From Paraflavitalea soli (lineage in GTDB: Bacteria; Bacteroidota; Bacteroidia; Chitinophagales; Chitinophagaceae): a stretch of 64,000 nt of DNA. The translations under genes were made by a program, and so were the position numbers. Below the pieces are notes generated by a model. It did no database searches, was not told the DNA's origin, and saw nothing but the letters and a program-made list of their open reading frames with translations. Below, piece by piece: positions 8,659-16,722 of this stretch. Each line of letters opens with the position of its first letter. The first letter of the stretch is position 1. Location: the NCBI RefSeq assembly GCF_003555545.1, contig NZ_CP032157.1, forward strand, positions 5,336,546 through 5,400,545. Reading direction: 5' to 3'.

Positions 8659-8690
8659 GTTGTATCGATTTACCAATATTTACAGAACTT

Positions 8691-9512
8691 TTATATAACC
8701 GCCTTCCGCAGCTTCACCAGTTGCTGCAACAATCCTTCCAGCAGATCCAGCTTCAGCATATTGGCGCCATCACTTTTGGCAACCGCCGGGTTGGGGTGCG
8801 TTTCTATAAACAGGCCATCAGCGCCGGATGCAATGGCGGCTTTGGAAATAGTACCGATCAGTTGGGGATTGCCGCCTGTTACACCCGATGTTTGGTTGGG
8901 CTGCTGCAGGCTATGGGTACAATCCATTACCACCGGCGCACCATGTTCTTTCATCCAGGGAATATTGCGGTAGTCCACCACCAGGTCCTGGTAGCCAAAG
9001 CTATTACCACGCTCGGTTAGAATAACCTTGTTATTACCCGCATTGCGGATCTTCTCAGCCGCAAACTTCATAGAGGGGCCGCTTACAAACTGGCCTTTTT
9101 TCACATTCACGATCTTGCCTGTCTCAGCAGCTGCCACCAGCAGGTCCGTTTGCCGGCATAGGAAGGCCGGTATCTGGAGGATGTCAATGTACTTGGCCGC
9201 CATCGCCGTCTCGTCATGTGCATGCACATCGGAGGTTACAGGCAGTTTGTATGTATCGCCGGTCTTTTTCAGCAATTGCAGGGCTGTTTCATCGCCCAGG
9301 CCTGTAAAAGAGGAGGCGCTGGTACGGTTGGCCTTGCGGTAAGAGGATTTAAATACATAAGGGATACCCAGGTTTTTGCAGATACCGCTCACTTTATCAG
9401 CCACTTCCATCAATAATTCCTCACTTTCCACCACACAAGGGCCGGCTATCAGGAAGAAGTTGTTCTCATCGTACTGTTGATTGGCAAACAGGTCTTTAAG
9501 CATTTTTTCCAT
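8691..9512 (-). CDS. kdsA: 3-deoxy-8-phosphooctulonate synthase (KDO8P synthase)
   Basis: 273-residue enzyme that condenses phosphoenolpyruvate with arabinose 5-phosphate to KDO-8-phosphate, an early step of lipopolysaccharide core synthesis. It has the DAHP-synthase-I fold signatures FLIAGPCVVES, FKSSYRKANRTS and GADGLFIETHPNP. The Cys26 in GPCVVES is the residue that marks the metal-dependent class of KDO8P synthases; the metal-independent class has Asn there. The other expected ligands are present in CTHSLQQP, FIETHP and KSDGANM. ATG at 9512 is used, but a second ATG at 9503 is possible because the -7 box lies only 4 nt upstream of the first. Confidence 0.93.
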   Translation of the reverse strand: MEKMLKDLFANQQYDENNFFLIAGPCVVESEELLMEVADKVSGICKNLGIPYVFKSSYRKANRTSASSFTGLGDETALQLLKKTGDTYKLPVTSDVHAHDETAMAAKYIDILQIPAFLCRQTDLLVAAAETGKIVNVKKGQFVSGPSMKFAAEKIRNAGNNKVILTERGNSFGYQDLVVDYRNIPWMKEHGAPVVMDCTHSLQQPNQTSGVTGGNPQLIGTISKAAIASGADGLFIETHPNPAVAKSDGANMLKLDLLEGLLQQLVKLRKAVI

Positions 9513-9516
9513 GGCG

Positions 9517-9524
9517 CAAAGATA
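9517..9524 (-). promoter_or_regulatory. -7 box directly before kdsA
   Basis: TATCTTTG on the minus strand matches TAnnTTTG and ends only 4 nt before the kdsA ATG at 9512. The transcript would be leaderless or start translation at the second ATG (9503). No -33 match was found. Confidence 0.45.
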
Positions 9525-9637
9525 CGAAATAGGCAGCTACCGGTACGCATCTGCTTACCGGCAACAGGATACCCTATTCACTCGCCTTTTGAAGGGGCCT
9601 GAACTGACTCATATCAAGACTTATCAAGTACTCATCG

Positions 9638-9740
9638 GGTAGATAACCATTATTAAACCCGTAGATAAGCCGTCTCTTTAAAGGACAGCTTATCTACGGC
9701 TTATATACAGCTTATATACGGCTTATCTACAGGTTATCCA
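9638..9740. repeat. array of 11-bp TTATcTACrGc repeats upstream of the amylase gene
   Basis: Four head-to-tail 11-bp units lie at 9690-9700 (TTATCTACGGC), 9701-9711 (TTATATACAGC), 9712-9722 (TTATATACGGC) and 9723-9733 (TTATCTACAGG), with a partial fifth (TTATCCA) from 9734. Two copies in the opposite orientation lie at 9638-9648 (GGTAGATAACC) and 9661-9671 (GTAGATAAGCC). The period is close to one turn of DNA, which suits side-by-side binding of a protein. It is the main content of the 377-bp gap between kdsA and the amylase gene, about 150 bp before the amylase start. Confidence 0.75.
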
Positions 9741-9830
9741 ATAATCTGAACCGGATATGGGTGGTCCAATCAGCCTATTGGCCTAGGACTTTGAGGAAAT
9801 CACTTAAAAGAATTTGTTCATATCCTATAT

Positions 9831-9851
9831 AATGTGTAACTTTTACACATT
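9831..9851. promoter_or_regulatory. 21-bp perfect palindrome before the amylase gene
   Basis: AATGTGTAA (9831-9839), three bases, then TTACACATT (9843-9851): a perfect 9-bp inverted repeat ending 38 bp before the amylase ATG. The size and symmetry are those of a dimeric repressor or activator site. No T-run follows, so a terminator is unlikely. Confidence 0.5.
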
Positions 9852-9889
9852 ACCATTTACCTTATTCAATCATCAAAACATGCTGCTGT

Positions 9890-12298
9890 ATGAAAAATCT
9901 TGTCCGCAAGACCTGCTTTAGCGTCCTTGTATGCTTTCTATTCATCTTCCCCACACTAACACACGCCCAAAATCCCTGGAATGGGAAAGTCATCTTCCAG
10001 GGCTTCTGGTGGGATTACTGGAACAGTAATTATCCTGAAGGCTGGTCCAACTACCTCGCCGATCTGGCCCCACGCCTGCGCGATATTGGTATCGACGGGG
10101 TGTGGATACCGCCCTCTGTTAAGAATGCGGGCACCAATAGCAATGGCTATTCACCTTTCGACCAATATGACCTGGGCGATAAATACCAGAAAGGAAACCT
10201 GAAGACCCGGCTGGGCAATAAAAATGAACTGCTGCGCATGATCGCCGTATTACATGCCAATGGCATGGATGCTATCCAGGATGTTGTATTCAATCATATG
10301 GACAATGCAGGCTCCTCTACCGGCGCTGGCGGGCAAGACCCCTCGGCCACGGGCAATAGCGATGGCAACCTCTACAAGAATTTCCGGTATGCTTCCTATG
10401 CTACACCAGTTACTACTGAGTTGTCGGCCGATTATTTAGCGCGCTCCGGCCGCTGGCCCAAGAACTGGCCGAACTTCCACGCCAACAGTAACCATAATTG
10501 TAATAGTGGCGATATATGTGCGGCATTCTTTGGCCCCGACATTTGTTATTATTCCGGCGCCTACGGACAAAGCTCCAATGCGACTTACAACCCGGTTCAA
10601 ACAACAGATTATATGCGTACACAGACCCGCAACTGGTTTGTATGGATGAAGAAACAAACTGGGGTGGATGGCTTTCGCTTTGATGCTGTCAAGCATTTTG
10701 AGCCCTGGGCCATGCAGGACTTTCTCTGGAATGTAAAGTACAATGCAGGCTGGGCCGGTGGCGGCGCCAATATGTTTTCCGTGGGAGAATATGTGGGCAG
10801 CGCCTCCGACCTGGATACCTGGATCAACGATGTAAAGACCAGCAATGGCGGTACGGAAGATATGACGGGCACCTTTGATTTTAGTTTGCGCCAGGCCGTT
10901 AAAAATATGGTGAGCGGCGGCGGTGGTTATAACCTGGCCAATATACCCGGAGCACAGCAAACCAATCGCTTCCGCACAGTGCCCTTTGTCAATAACCACG
11001 ATACCTTCCGGCCCATCAAAGACTCCACCGGCAATTATACAGGATGGGACGCAGGCAATGAACTGGGCGGTGGCCATATCGATCCCTTTGATGCACGACT
11101 GGCAGCGGCTTATGCCATCACCTTTGCAGTAGACGGATCGCCGCAGGTGTTCTTTGAAGACCTGTTCAATGTGGGCAGCCTGGGTAAAAGATATTCTCAC
11201 TTACCTACCAGTACCACCAACCTGCCCGTGCGTGATGATATCGCCAATATCATCTGGTGCCACCAGAAACTGAATTTCAAAAAAGGTTCTTATAAAGTAC
11301 GCTGGCAGGCGGCCGATCTGCTGATCATAGAAAGGGGTTATAAGAGTGGCCCCGAAAACAGCTATGCCATCATCGGGGTCAACGACAACTGGAATACCTG
11401 GCAAAACGCCACCATCCAGACAGACTTCGGCGCCAATGTGCAACTGCATGATTATTCCGGCGCCAACACCAGCGATATATGGACCGACGGTTCCGGCAAG
11501 GCCACCATTTATGTACCACCTTGTGATGGCAGCAACACACGCCGTGGTTATTGCATCTGGGGACCAGCCGGTGTAACAGGAGGTTTTAATCCATCACAAC
11601 GCAGCACGACACAGGAATGGGAAATGGCCAATGACCTGGGTGATTCACATGCCAGCTCTCTGCAGCAGGGCGGAGCCTTACCAGCCAGCTCTACGGCCCT
11701 GCGTACAGTGGGTAAAATATTTGATGAAACAGGCAAGACCATTACGGTGAACCTATTTCCCACCAATACTGCGCAGAACCTCACGGTCAATGTATACAAC
11801 AGCAGCAACACGATCGTTCAAACAACCAGCGGCACCGGCAATCTTACGCTTACCTATACACCCGGCTCTACAGGTCTGTACACCGTGAAAGTGAAGAATA
11901 CTTCCGGCACCAATCCGGCACAAAACGTTTTTGTAAAGGTTACCTATACAGCACCCAAGGTAGCCAATACGGCTTCTTACCCGGCCAGGGTGGCACAAAC
12001 GACGATGCCTGAAAAGCCCAGGGCCGTTACAGAAAAGCCGGCTATTACCATAAAAAATTATCCTGACCCCTTCTCTGCCTCTACCACTGTTAGCTTTTAC
12101 CTGCCATCGGCATCACTTACCAATGTGCAGGTATACAACCTGCAGGGGCAATTGGTGAAACAGGTTTTTAATAAGCAACTGGCAGGCGGACAACACCAGG
12201 TCACGATCCAAACACCCGATCTGGCGCCCGGTATCTATATGCTGAAGCTAACGACAGGCAGTGAAAGCAAACTGCACCGGATGCTGCTGAGCAGGTAA
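9890..12298 (+). CDS. GH13 alpha-amylase with T9SS sorting domain
   Basis: 802-residue secreted starch-degrading enzyme. A signal peptide (MKNLVRKTCFSVLVCFLFIF...THAQ) precedes a GH13 barrel. The conserved regions are DVVFNH (131-136), GFRFDAVKH with nucleophile Asp265, FSVGEYVG with acid/base Glu300, and FVNNHDT with Asp371, so the catalytic triad is complete. Around 570-690 comes a linker and a beta-sandwich-like segment. The last about 85 residues (from IKNYPDPFSASTTVSFYLP to GIYMLKLTT) are a type A T9SS C-terminal sorting domain, so the protein is exported across the outer membrane and released or attached at the surface. There is no sus-like transporter next to it. The 11-bp repeat array and a 21-bp palindrome upstream suggest control by at least one regulator. 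Confidence 0.93.
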   Translation: MKNLVRKTCFSVLVCFLFIFPTLTHAQNPWNGKVIFQGFWWDYWNSNYPEGWSNYLADLAPRLRDIGIDGVWIPPSVKNAGTNSNGYSPFDQYDLGDKYQKGNLKTRLGNKNELLRMIAVLHANGMDAIQDVVFNHMDNAGSSTGAGGQDPSATGNSDGNLYKNFRYASYATPVTTELSADYLARSGRWPKNWPNFHANSNHNCNSGDICAAFFGPDICYYSGAYGQSSNATYNPVQTTDYMRTQTRNWFVWMKKQTGVDGFRFDAVKHFEPWAMQDFLWNVKYNAGWAGGGANMFSVGEYVGSASDLDTWINDVKTSNGGTEDMTGTFDFSLRQAVKNMVSGGGGYNLANIPGAQQTNRFRTVPFVNNHDTFRPIKDSTGNYTGWDAGNELGGGHIDPFDARLAAAYAITFAVDGSPQVFFEDLFNVGSLGKRYSHLPTSTTNLPVRDDIANIIWCHQKLNFKKGSYKVRWQAADLLIIERGYKSGPENSYAIIGVNDNWNTWQNATIQTDFGANVQLHDYSGANTSDIWTDGSGKATIYVPPCDGSNTRRGYCIWGPAGVTGGFNPSQRSTTQEWEMANDLGDSHASSLQQGGALPASSTALRTVGKIFDETGKTITVNLFPTNTAQNLTVNVYNSSNTIVQTTSGTGNLTLTYTPGSTGLYTVKVKNTSGTNPAQNVFVKVTYTAPKVANTASYPARVAQTTMPEKPRAVTEKPAITIKNYPDPFSASTTVSFYLPSASLTNVQVYNLQGQLVKQVFNKQLAGGQHQVTIQTPDLAPGIYMLKLTTGSESKLHRMLLSR

Positions 12299-12311
12299 GA
12301 AAAACACAGTT

Positions 12312-12368
12312 AAAAGGTGGGCCACCCTCCAGCCCTGCATAACAGCGCGGCAGGGTGACTCACCTTTT
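12312..12368. terminator. terminator hairpin after the amylase gene
   Basis: AAAAGGTG (12312-12319) pairs with CACCTTTT (12361-12368), with an inner ACCCT/AGGGT pairing. The A- and T-flanks let it work in either direction. The rest of the 278-bp gap to 12577 shows no clear element. Confidence 0.55.
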
Positions 12369-12576
12369 GTCTGCATCACATACGAGAGGTGTCACTTCTT
12401 TTGGATTATCGCTTTCGGTCAGCAACGTGTATTCGATACCCAATAAAAGCGCCATTACCAGCACACTATTGAAGCCTTTCTCATGCCCAGAACAATCGGG
12501 TGCGCCGCCGCTCACTATTTTATGGTTTCCATCGAAATTTTGCGTTTTTTTGCTCCCACTAAAATGCAACTCTACT

Positions 12577-13542
12577 ATGATCCGCGAAAGAATACTTGTT
12601 ATTGGCGCTTCAGGACAAATAGGCGTGGAATTAACGCTGGCTTTACGTAAGATATATGGCAATGCCAACGTGGTGGCTTCGGACCTGCGGGAAGAGAATG
12701 ACCTGCTGAAAGGCACTGGTCCTTATGTAAGCATTGATGTGATGAACAAAGAGATGCTGCACGTGCAGGTGATCCGGCAGAGCATTACGCAGATATACCT
12801 GCTGGCTGCCATTCTTTCTGCTACCGGCGAAAAGAATCCTAACCTGGCCTGGAACCTCAATATGCAGGGATTGCTCAACGTGTTGGATATCGCCCGCGAA
12901 GAGAAGATCTACAAAGTATACTGGCCCAGCAGCATCGCTGTATTTGGCCCTACTTCACCCCGGCAGAATTGTCCGCAGCAAACCATCATAGAACCAACCA
13001 CGGTATATGGCATCAGCAAATATGCCGGAGAGTTCTGGTGCAACTATTATCACCAGCGGTTTGGAGTGGATGTAAGAAGCATCCGTTACCCGGGCTTGAT
13101 CAGTTATAAATCGGCCCCCGGCGGTGGTACTACCGATTATGCCGTGGAGATCTTCCACGAGGCGCTGGAAGAAAAGAAGTACACTTCCTTCCTGAAAGAA
13201 GATACTTACCTGCCCATGATGTATATGCCGGATGCTATTCGTGGCACCATTGAATTGATGGAAGCACCGGCCAGCAAAATATCCATCCGCCATTCTTATA
13301 ACCTATCGGCCATGAGCTTTTCACCGAAAGAGATCGGTGCGGAGATCAAAAAGCATATGCCTGAATTTACCCTGGATTATAAGCCCGATTACCGCCAGGC
13401 AATTGCCGACAGCTGGCCACAAAGTATTGATGACTCTGTAGCAACCAGAGACTGGGGTTGGAAACCTGAATACAGCCTGGAACGCATGACCAAAGACATG
13501 CTGGAAAACCTGAAGATCGAATTGGGCGGAGTAAGCAAGTAA
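12577..13542 (+). CDS. tdh: SDR-type L-threonine 3-dehydrogenase
   Basis: 321-residue NAD-dependent epimerase/dehydratase-fold enzyme. ATG at 12577 is used because the Rossmann motif ILVIGASGQIG starts four residues later; the upstream in-frame extension is not protein-like. The SDR catalytic Tyr and Lys are in TTVYGISKYAGE, with the Ser in YWPSSIAVFG. RYPGLISYKSAPGGGTTDYA and YLPMMYMPDAIRGTIELM are typical of the short-chain threonine dehydrogenase group found in Bacteroidetes, which oxidises threonine to 2-amino-3-ketobutyrate. The usual partner (glycine C-acetyltransferase) is not in view. Another nucleotide-sugar epimerase is the main alternative. Confidence 0.8.
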   Translation: MIRERILVIGASGQIGVELTLALRKIYGNANVVASDLREENDLLKGTGPYVSIDVMNKEMLHVQVIRQSITQIYLLAAILSATGEKNPNLAWNLNMQGLLNVLDIAREEKIYKVYWPSSIAVFGPTSPRQNCPQQTIIEPTTVYGISKYAGEFWCNYYHQRFGVDVRSIRYPGLISYKSAPGGGTTDYAVEIFHEALEEKKYTSFLKEDTYLPMMYMPDAIRGTIELMEAPASKISIRHSYNLSAMSFSPKEIGAEIKKHMPEFTLDYKPDYRQAIADSWPQSIDDSVATRDWGWKPEYSLERMTKDMLENLKIELGGVSK

Positions 13543-13590
13543 AAGATGTGAAAGGTGAGACAGTAGATGTGAGACGGAAACTCCCACTTA
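13543..13590. repeat. degenerate short-word spacer
   Basis: Directly after the tdh stop the sequence repeats related words (GATGTGAAAGGTGAGAC and GATGTGAGACGG). Similar word-like spacers follow other stop codons in this window near 16660 and 19390. Confidence 0.35.
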
Positions 13591-13638
13591 GGCGGGACAA
13601 ACTCTGAATAGGCAATTGGCAGTCAAATAGGTTACAAT

Positions 13639-13683
13639 AAAATGAGAAGGGTTAAAGTTCAGAACTTTAACCCTTCTCATTTT
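13639..13683. terminator. 21-bp perfect hairpin, bidirectional terminator
   Basis: Two 21-base arms (13639-13659 and 13663-13683) match perfectly around the loop CAG, with A-rich and T-rich outer ends. It lies between the convergent tdh and DUF1080 genes and should stop transcription from both. Confidence 0.9.
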
Positions 13684-13761
13684 TATTATTAGCAATGCTT
13701 TTTATTTACACTGCTTTTCAAAGCGCGGAGCAATTCTAAATTCTACATCCAAAATCCGGAA

Positions 13762-14514
13762 TTACAACGGCCTGATCCAGATATTGCGGAAGCTCACGGG
13801 ATTGCCATGGTCCTGCAAAATGAGCGGTTCTTTTTCGCCATGCTTCTCATAGTTGGCAATACCAATATATTGGGTACTGCCCCAGATGGTAGCATTGTTT
13901 TGTACCAGCACACCATTGTGGATGACGGTAATGCGGGCCTGCGTTTTTACATTGCCATCGGGATAGAATACCGGCGCTGTAAATATAATATCATAGGTTT
14001 GCCATTCACCGGGGCCACGACTGGCATTTGCCATAGGAGGCAGTTGTTTGTAGATGCTGCCTGCCTGCCCGTTGGAATAGGTTCTGTTGTTATAGGAATC
14101 CAATACCTGCAGTTCATATTTACCCATCAGGAAGATGCCACTGTTGCCTCTTCCCTGCCCTTCACCTTTCACTACTTCGGGTGTCCTCCATTCAATATGC
14201 AATTGGCAGTCGCCAAAGCCTTGTGTAGTATGAATTTCACCGGCACCTCCGGTTACGGTCATAGCGCCGTTCTCTACTTTCCATTTGATGGGGCCGCCGT
14301 TCTTGGCTTCCCAGGCACTGGTATTACTACCATCAAACAATACAATCGCATCAGCGGGGGCATCGGCAGCCGTTTTACCCGGCGCTACTACCTTTACTTC
14401 GGGCTCCCAATATTCAGACAATTTAGGATCGCCACCAGCACGGTTTACTTTCTGAGCCTGTGTGAATGCAGCCATCGATAGCAGGCAGGCAGTCAACAAT
14501 AATCGTTGGGTCAT
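13762..14514 (-). CDS. secreted DUF1080 protein (3-keto-disaccharide hydrolase family)
   Basis: 250-residue protein with a signal peptide (MTQRLLLTACLLSMAAFTQAQ); ATG at 14514 is chosen because it starts that peptide. The DUF1080 (concanavalin-like jelly-roll) domain opens with IVLFDGSNTSAWEAKNGGP and runs to the end. GGAGEIHTTQGFGDCQLHIE, GQGRGNSGIFLMGKYELQVL and the final PVSFRNIWIRPL are all family landmarks. Several DUF1080 proteins hydrolyse 3-keto sugars or their glycosides in the periplasm; the substrate here is unknown. Convergent with tdh, it ends at the hairpin at 13639-13683. Confidence 0.85.
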   Translation of the reverse strand: MTQRLLLTACLLSMAAFTQAQKVNRAGGDPKLSEYWEPEVKVVAPGKTAADAPADAIVLFDGSNTSAWEAKNGGPIKWKVENGAMTVTGGAGEIHTTQGFGDCQLHIEWRTPEVVKGEGQGRGNSGIFLMGKYELQVLDSYNNRTYSNGQAGSIYKQLPPMANASRGPGEWQTYDIIFTAPVFYPDGNVKTQARITVIHNGVLVQNNATIWGSTQYIGIANYEKHGEKEPLILQDHGNPVSFRNIWIRPL

Positions 14515-14559
14515 GGTACAAATATTTTTGGAATAGGGGATCAAGATAGCAAAAAATAA

Positions 14560-14832
14560 TCAGCGCAGAACGGTAAATCCTATAAAAGCACGGGGATCGG
14601 TGGCCTCTACCTGCACACTGATCACCTCGGCACGGGAAGGCCCCTGCCTGCACCAGGCAATGAGTTGGTTAAGCGCCTGAGAAGGGCCGGAAGCCTGGAT
14701 AAACACACTGCCATCGGGTTGATTTCTCACCACGCCGGTAAGGCCCAGCTCCAATGCCTTTTCTTTGGTACTCTGGCGATAGAAAACACCCTGCACTTTA
14801 CCAGTTACAATAATGGAAACAGTCTGCACCAT
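14560..14832 (-). CDS. acyP: acylphosphatase
   Basis: 90-residue cytoplasmic enzyme that hydrolyses carboxyl-phosphate bonds such as that in acetyl phosphate. The family motif VQGVFYRQSTKEKALELGL contains catalytic Arg19, and GVVRNQPDGSV contains catalytic Asn37, so both active-site residues are present. The length matches the family. The stop lies 45 nt before the DUF1080 start, and the gene may be cotranscribed with it. Confidence 0.93.
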   Translation of the reverse strand: MVQTVSIIVTGKVQGVFYRQSTKEKALELGLTGVVRNQPDGSVFIQASGPSQALNQLIAWCRQGPSRAEVISVQVEATDPRAFIGFTVLR

Positions 14833-14860
14833 GCCAGCAAGGTACGAACTTGTGTGAATG

Positions 14861-15295
14861 CTATTGTATTAATCCATGTTCGCGCATTACTTTGTCTTCA
14901 TCGCCGGTGATGTACGCAAATATCTTTAATTGCTCTTCCCGGTATTGCAGAAAGTAGATCACGTCAAATTCGATAGCGAGTTCCGTATTGTCCTTGTTCT
15001 TATAGGTAGCTTTCCAATGGATCTTCACCATGGAATGCAGCTCGTCCAGGGGTGTTACCTCCTGCGAAAGGATCTCCATAGAATGGGTGCCTATCTGCCG
15101 GTAGAAATCCATGCCCTGGGGTATCTTCTTGCGGAACTCCTGGTCATTACTACCGCCGTGAATACCTGCTGGACTTGCTTCTACAAAAAAAGGTCCGAAA
15201 GCATTGGCCGTCGCTTCTACATCCGTTTCACCCTGCAGCGCATCATTGAAGCGCTTTTCATAGGCAGCAAAAAATTCATAAATACTCTTTTCCAT
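14861..15295 (-). CDS. NTF2-like (SnoaL-type) protein
   Basis: 144-residue cytoplasmic protein of probable NTF2-like alpha+beta fold. It has an N-terminal helix pair (IYEFFAAYEKRFNDALQ), a SPAGIHGGSNDQEF segment and the long curved strands EVTPLDELHSMVKIHWKATY and LAIEFDVIYFLQYRE. No catalytic residues can be assigned. Members include polyketide cyclases, isomerases and many uncharacterised proteins. It sits 28 nt upstream of acyP on the same strand. Confidence 0.6.
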   Translation of the reverse strand: MEKSIYEFFAAYEKRFNDALQGETDVEATANAFGPFFVEASPAGIHGGSNDQEFRKKIPQGMDFYRQIGTHSMEILSQEVTPLDELHSMVKIHWKATYKNKDNTELAIEFDVIYFLQYREEQLKIFAYITGDEDKVMREHGLIQ

Positions 15296-15407
15296 AGCTC
15301 ATGTATTAGACTATCGACAATAGCTCAAATTTCCTGCCACAGGCCGGAGCCGTATTATGCTGTTCAGGTAATCAGTTTGGGTACAATTGGCAACAGGTGG
15401 CCGGTGA

Positions 15408-16124
15408 TTAGTTGAGGGCTTCCGACCAATTCAGTCCATGGGGCAACGATGTATTACTGAATTCGATATGGATCACCCTTCGGCGGGCCTGGTTGGTGGT
15501 TCGGTTGGAAGCATGTAACAGCAAGGGGCGCATGATCATGATTCCCCCTTTGGGCACTTCACAAATGGTTTCTGTTTCTTTTGACCAATCGATGGTTTCC
15601 GGCCTGTACACACCTTTGGCATGAGAACCGGGCACTACTTTCAAGGCTCCATTGTGCTTGTCTGTATCGTCGAGGTGAATGCGTATGGTGAAGTTGCGTT
15701 GCAGGATGTCGAGGGGAGGCTGTACGGCAAACTGGCTTTGCTTTACCGTCCAGGGGCCAAAGCCCGGAAGTGCTGCTTTCTTATCTACTGAAATCGTAAG
15801 GTCCTGGTGGTACGCTACAAACCAGTTAGACTGTTCCGGCTTATCAAAGTAAATAGATTTCACTACGAAATAGCCCGCACCAAAAATGGCTTCTATTAGT
15901 GTATTGAACTGTTGGGTAAATACCAGCGATCGCACAGCAGGCACCTCTTTCAGGAATTGCCGGATGGCAAAGAGATCGTTGGTTTTCCGGAAGGTAGGGT
16001 TGGAATGATCGGCCAGGGCAATCGCTTCAATGATCGCTTCTACTTCATCGGCAATGAAGACATTGGGAATACAGGAGAAGCCTTTCTGTTCTATTTCTTG
16101 TGCGTGTTGGCTCCATTCAATCAT
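15408..16124 (-). CDS. phytanoyl-CoA dioxygenase family protein
   Basis: 238-residue Fe(II)/2-oxoglutarate-dependent oxygenase-like protein of the PhyH family. The facial triad is visible as AYHQDLT (HxD) and the distal His in RPLLLHASNRTT. The 2-oxoglutarate-binding Arg is probably in ARRRVIHIEFS. GALKVVPGSHAKGVY is a standard PhyH strand. The full length suggests an active hydroxylase of a small substrate, which cannot be named from sequence. No biosynthetic genes adjoin it. Confidence 0.8.
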   Translation of the reverse strand: MIEWSQHAQEIEQKGFSCIPNVFIADEVEAIIEAIALADHSNPTFRKTNDLFAIRQFLKEVPAVRSLVFTQQFNTLIEAIFGAGYFVVKSIYFDKPEQSNWFVAYHQDLTISVDKKAALPGFGPWTVKQSQFAVQPPLDILQRNFTIRIHLDDTDKHNGALKVVPGSHAKGVYRPETIDWSKETETICEVPKGGIMIMRPLLLHASNRTTNQARRRVIHIEFSNTSLPHGLNWSEALN

Positions 16125-16139
16125 AGTAGACAGATACTT

Positions 16140-16547
16140 TTATCCCTTATACTTCTTTTCCTTGGCTTCCTTGTAATCAAGATACATCTCTATCAATTGA
16201 TCAATATTTAAAATACCATACACAACAAAGATCCCAAAGGAGAGTGGCTGAAATTCAGGGGTCATCAATTTAACAGTACCCAGGTCAAGACCAAAATATG
16301 TTCCCAATAAAGCTGGCGTCAGTGTTAAAAGGTTAAAAGTACCCAGCACAAGAAATATGCCTGTACCAATAACCGCCAGCTTAAAACGCCTGACAAACAA
16401 ACATATCAAAACAATGAATAAAAACAAACCCACATAATGCTGAACCATCGCTTCAATAGGTCCTGTCAGGATGATTGACCAGGTATATGACAAGAACCCC
16501 GCAATCACCAATAAGGGAATCAAAAGACGTATTCGTTGTTTGTTCAT
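16140..16547 (-). CDS. small multi-pass membrane protein, unknown
   Basis: 135-residue integral membrane protein with about four hydrophobic segments: LLIPLLVIAGFLSYTWSIIL, YVGLFLFIVLICLFV, LAVIGTGIFLVLGTFNLLTL and a weaker PLSFGIFVVYGIL. It ends in a charged cytoplasmic tail (YLDYKEAKEKKYKG). I do not recognise the family. Its stop is 15 nt before the PhyH gene start, so the two may form a unit. Confidence 0.65.
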   Translation of the reverse strand: MNKQRIRLLIPLLVIAGFLSYTWSIILTGPIEAMVQHYVGLFLFIVLICLFVRRFKLAVIGTGIFLVLGTFNLLTLTPALLGTYFGLDLGTVKLMTPEFQPLSFGIFVVYGILNIDQLIEMYLDYKEAKEKKYKG

Positions 16548-16604
16548 TTCAGAAAAGGTTTAGACAGGCTAAAGAGGGATCTGTTACTTCATGACAAGAT
16601 ACAA

Positions 16605-16634
16605 AAAAGCGCCCCGCATCAGCGAAGCGCTTTT
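16605..16634 (-). terminator. terminator after isocitrate dehydrogenase
   Basis: AAAAGCGC (16605-16612) pairs with GCGCTTTT (16627-16634) around a 14-base loop, and on the minus strand ends in a T-run. It ends the isocitrate dehydrogenase transcript. Confidence 0.7.
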
Positions 16635-16654
16635 CAAATATATTCAATTGTAAA

Positions 16655-16722
16655 GATCAGGACTTCCGGTTCAGTAGTCAAAACTCCACACGTAGGACTC
16701 CCGACTCTGAACTCAGTACTCC
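16655..16722. repeat. degenerate spacer of GACTC/CTGAACTC words
   Basis: Between the isocitrate dehydrogenase stop and its terminator the DNA consists of related words such as AGGACTCCCGACTC and GAACTCAGTACTCC. It contains no reading frame and resembles the spacers near 13550 and 19390. Confidence 0.35.

Noticed and set aside
9638-9740. Replication origin with DnaA boxes
   Set aside because: The repeats differ from TTATCCACA at one or more conserved positions, no dnaA or origin-type gene is near, and an 11-bp phasing suits a local regulator better.
10436-11200. Long antisense frame inside the amylase gene
   Set aside because: It mirrors the amylase codons and has no recognisable motif; the amylase catalytic residues are on the plus strand.
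12360-12570. Minus-strand frame ending at 12360 with protein-like composition
   Set aside because: It has no ATG outside the tdh gene, and most of its length overlaps the start of tdh. A broken gene remnant is possible but not supportable by eye.
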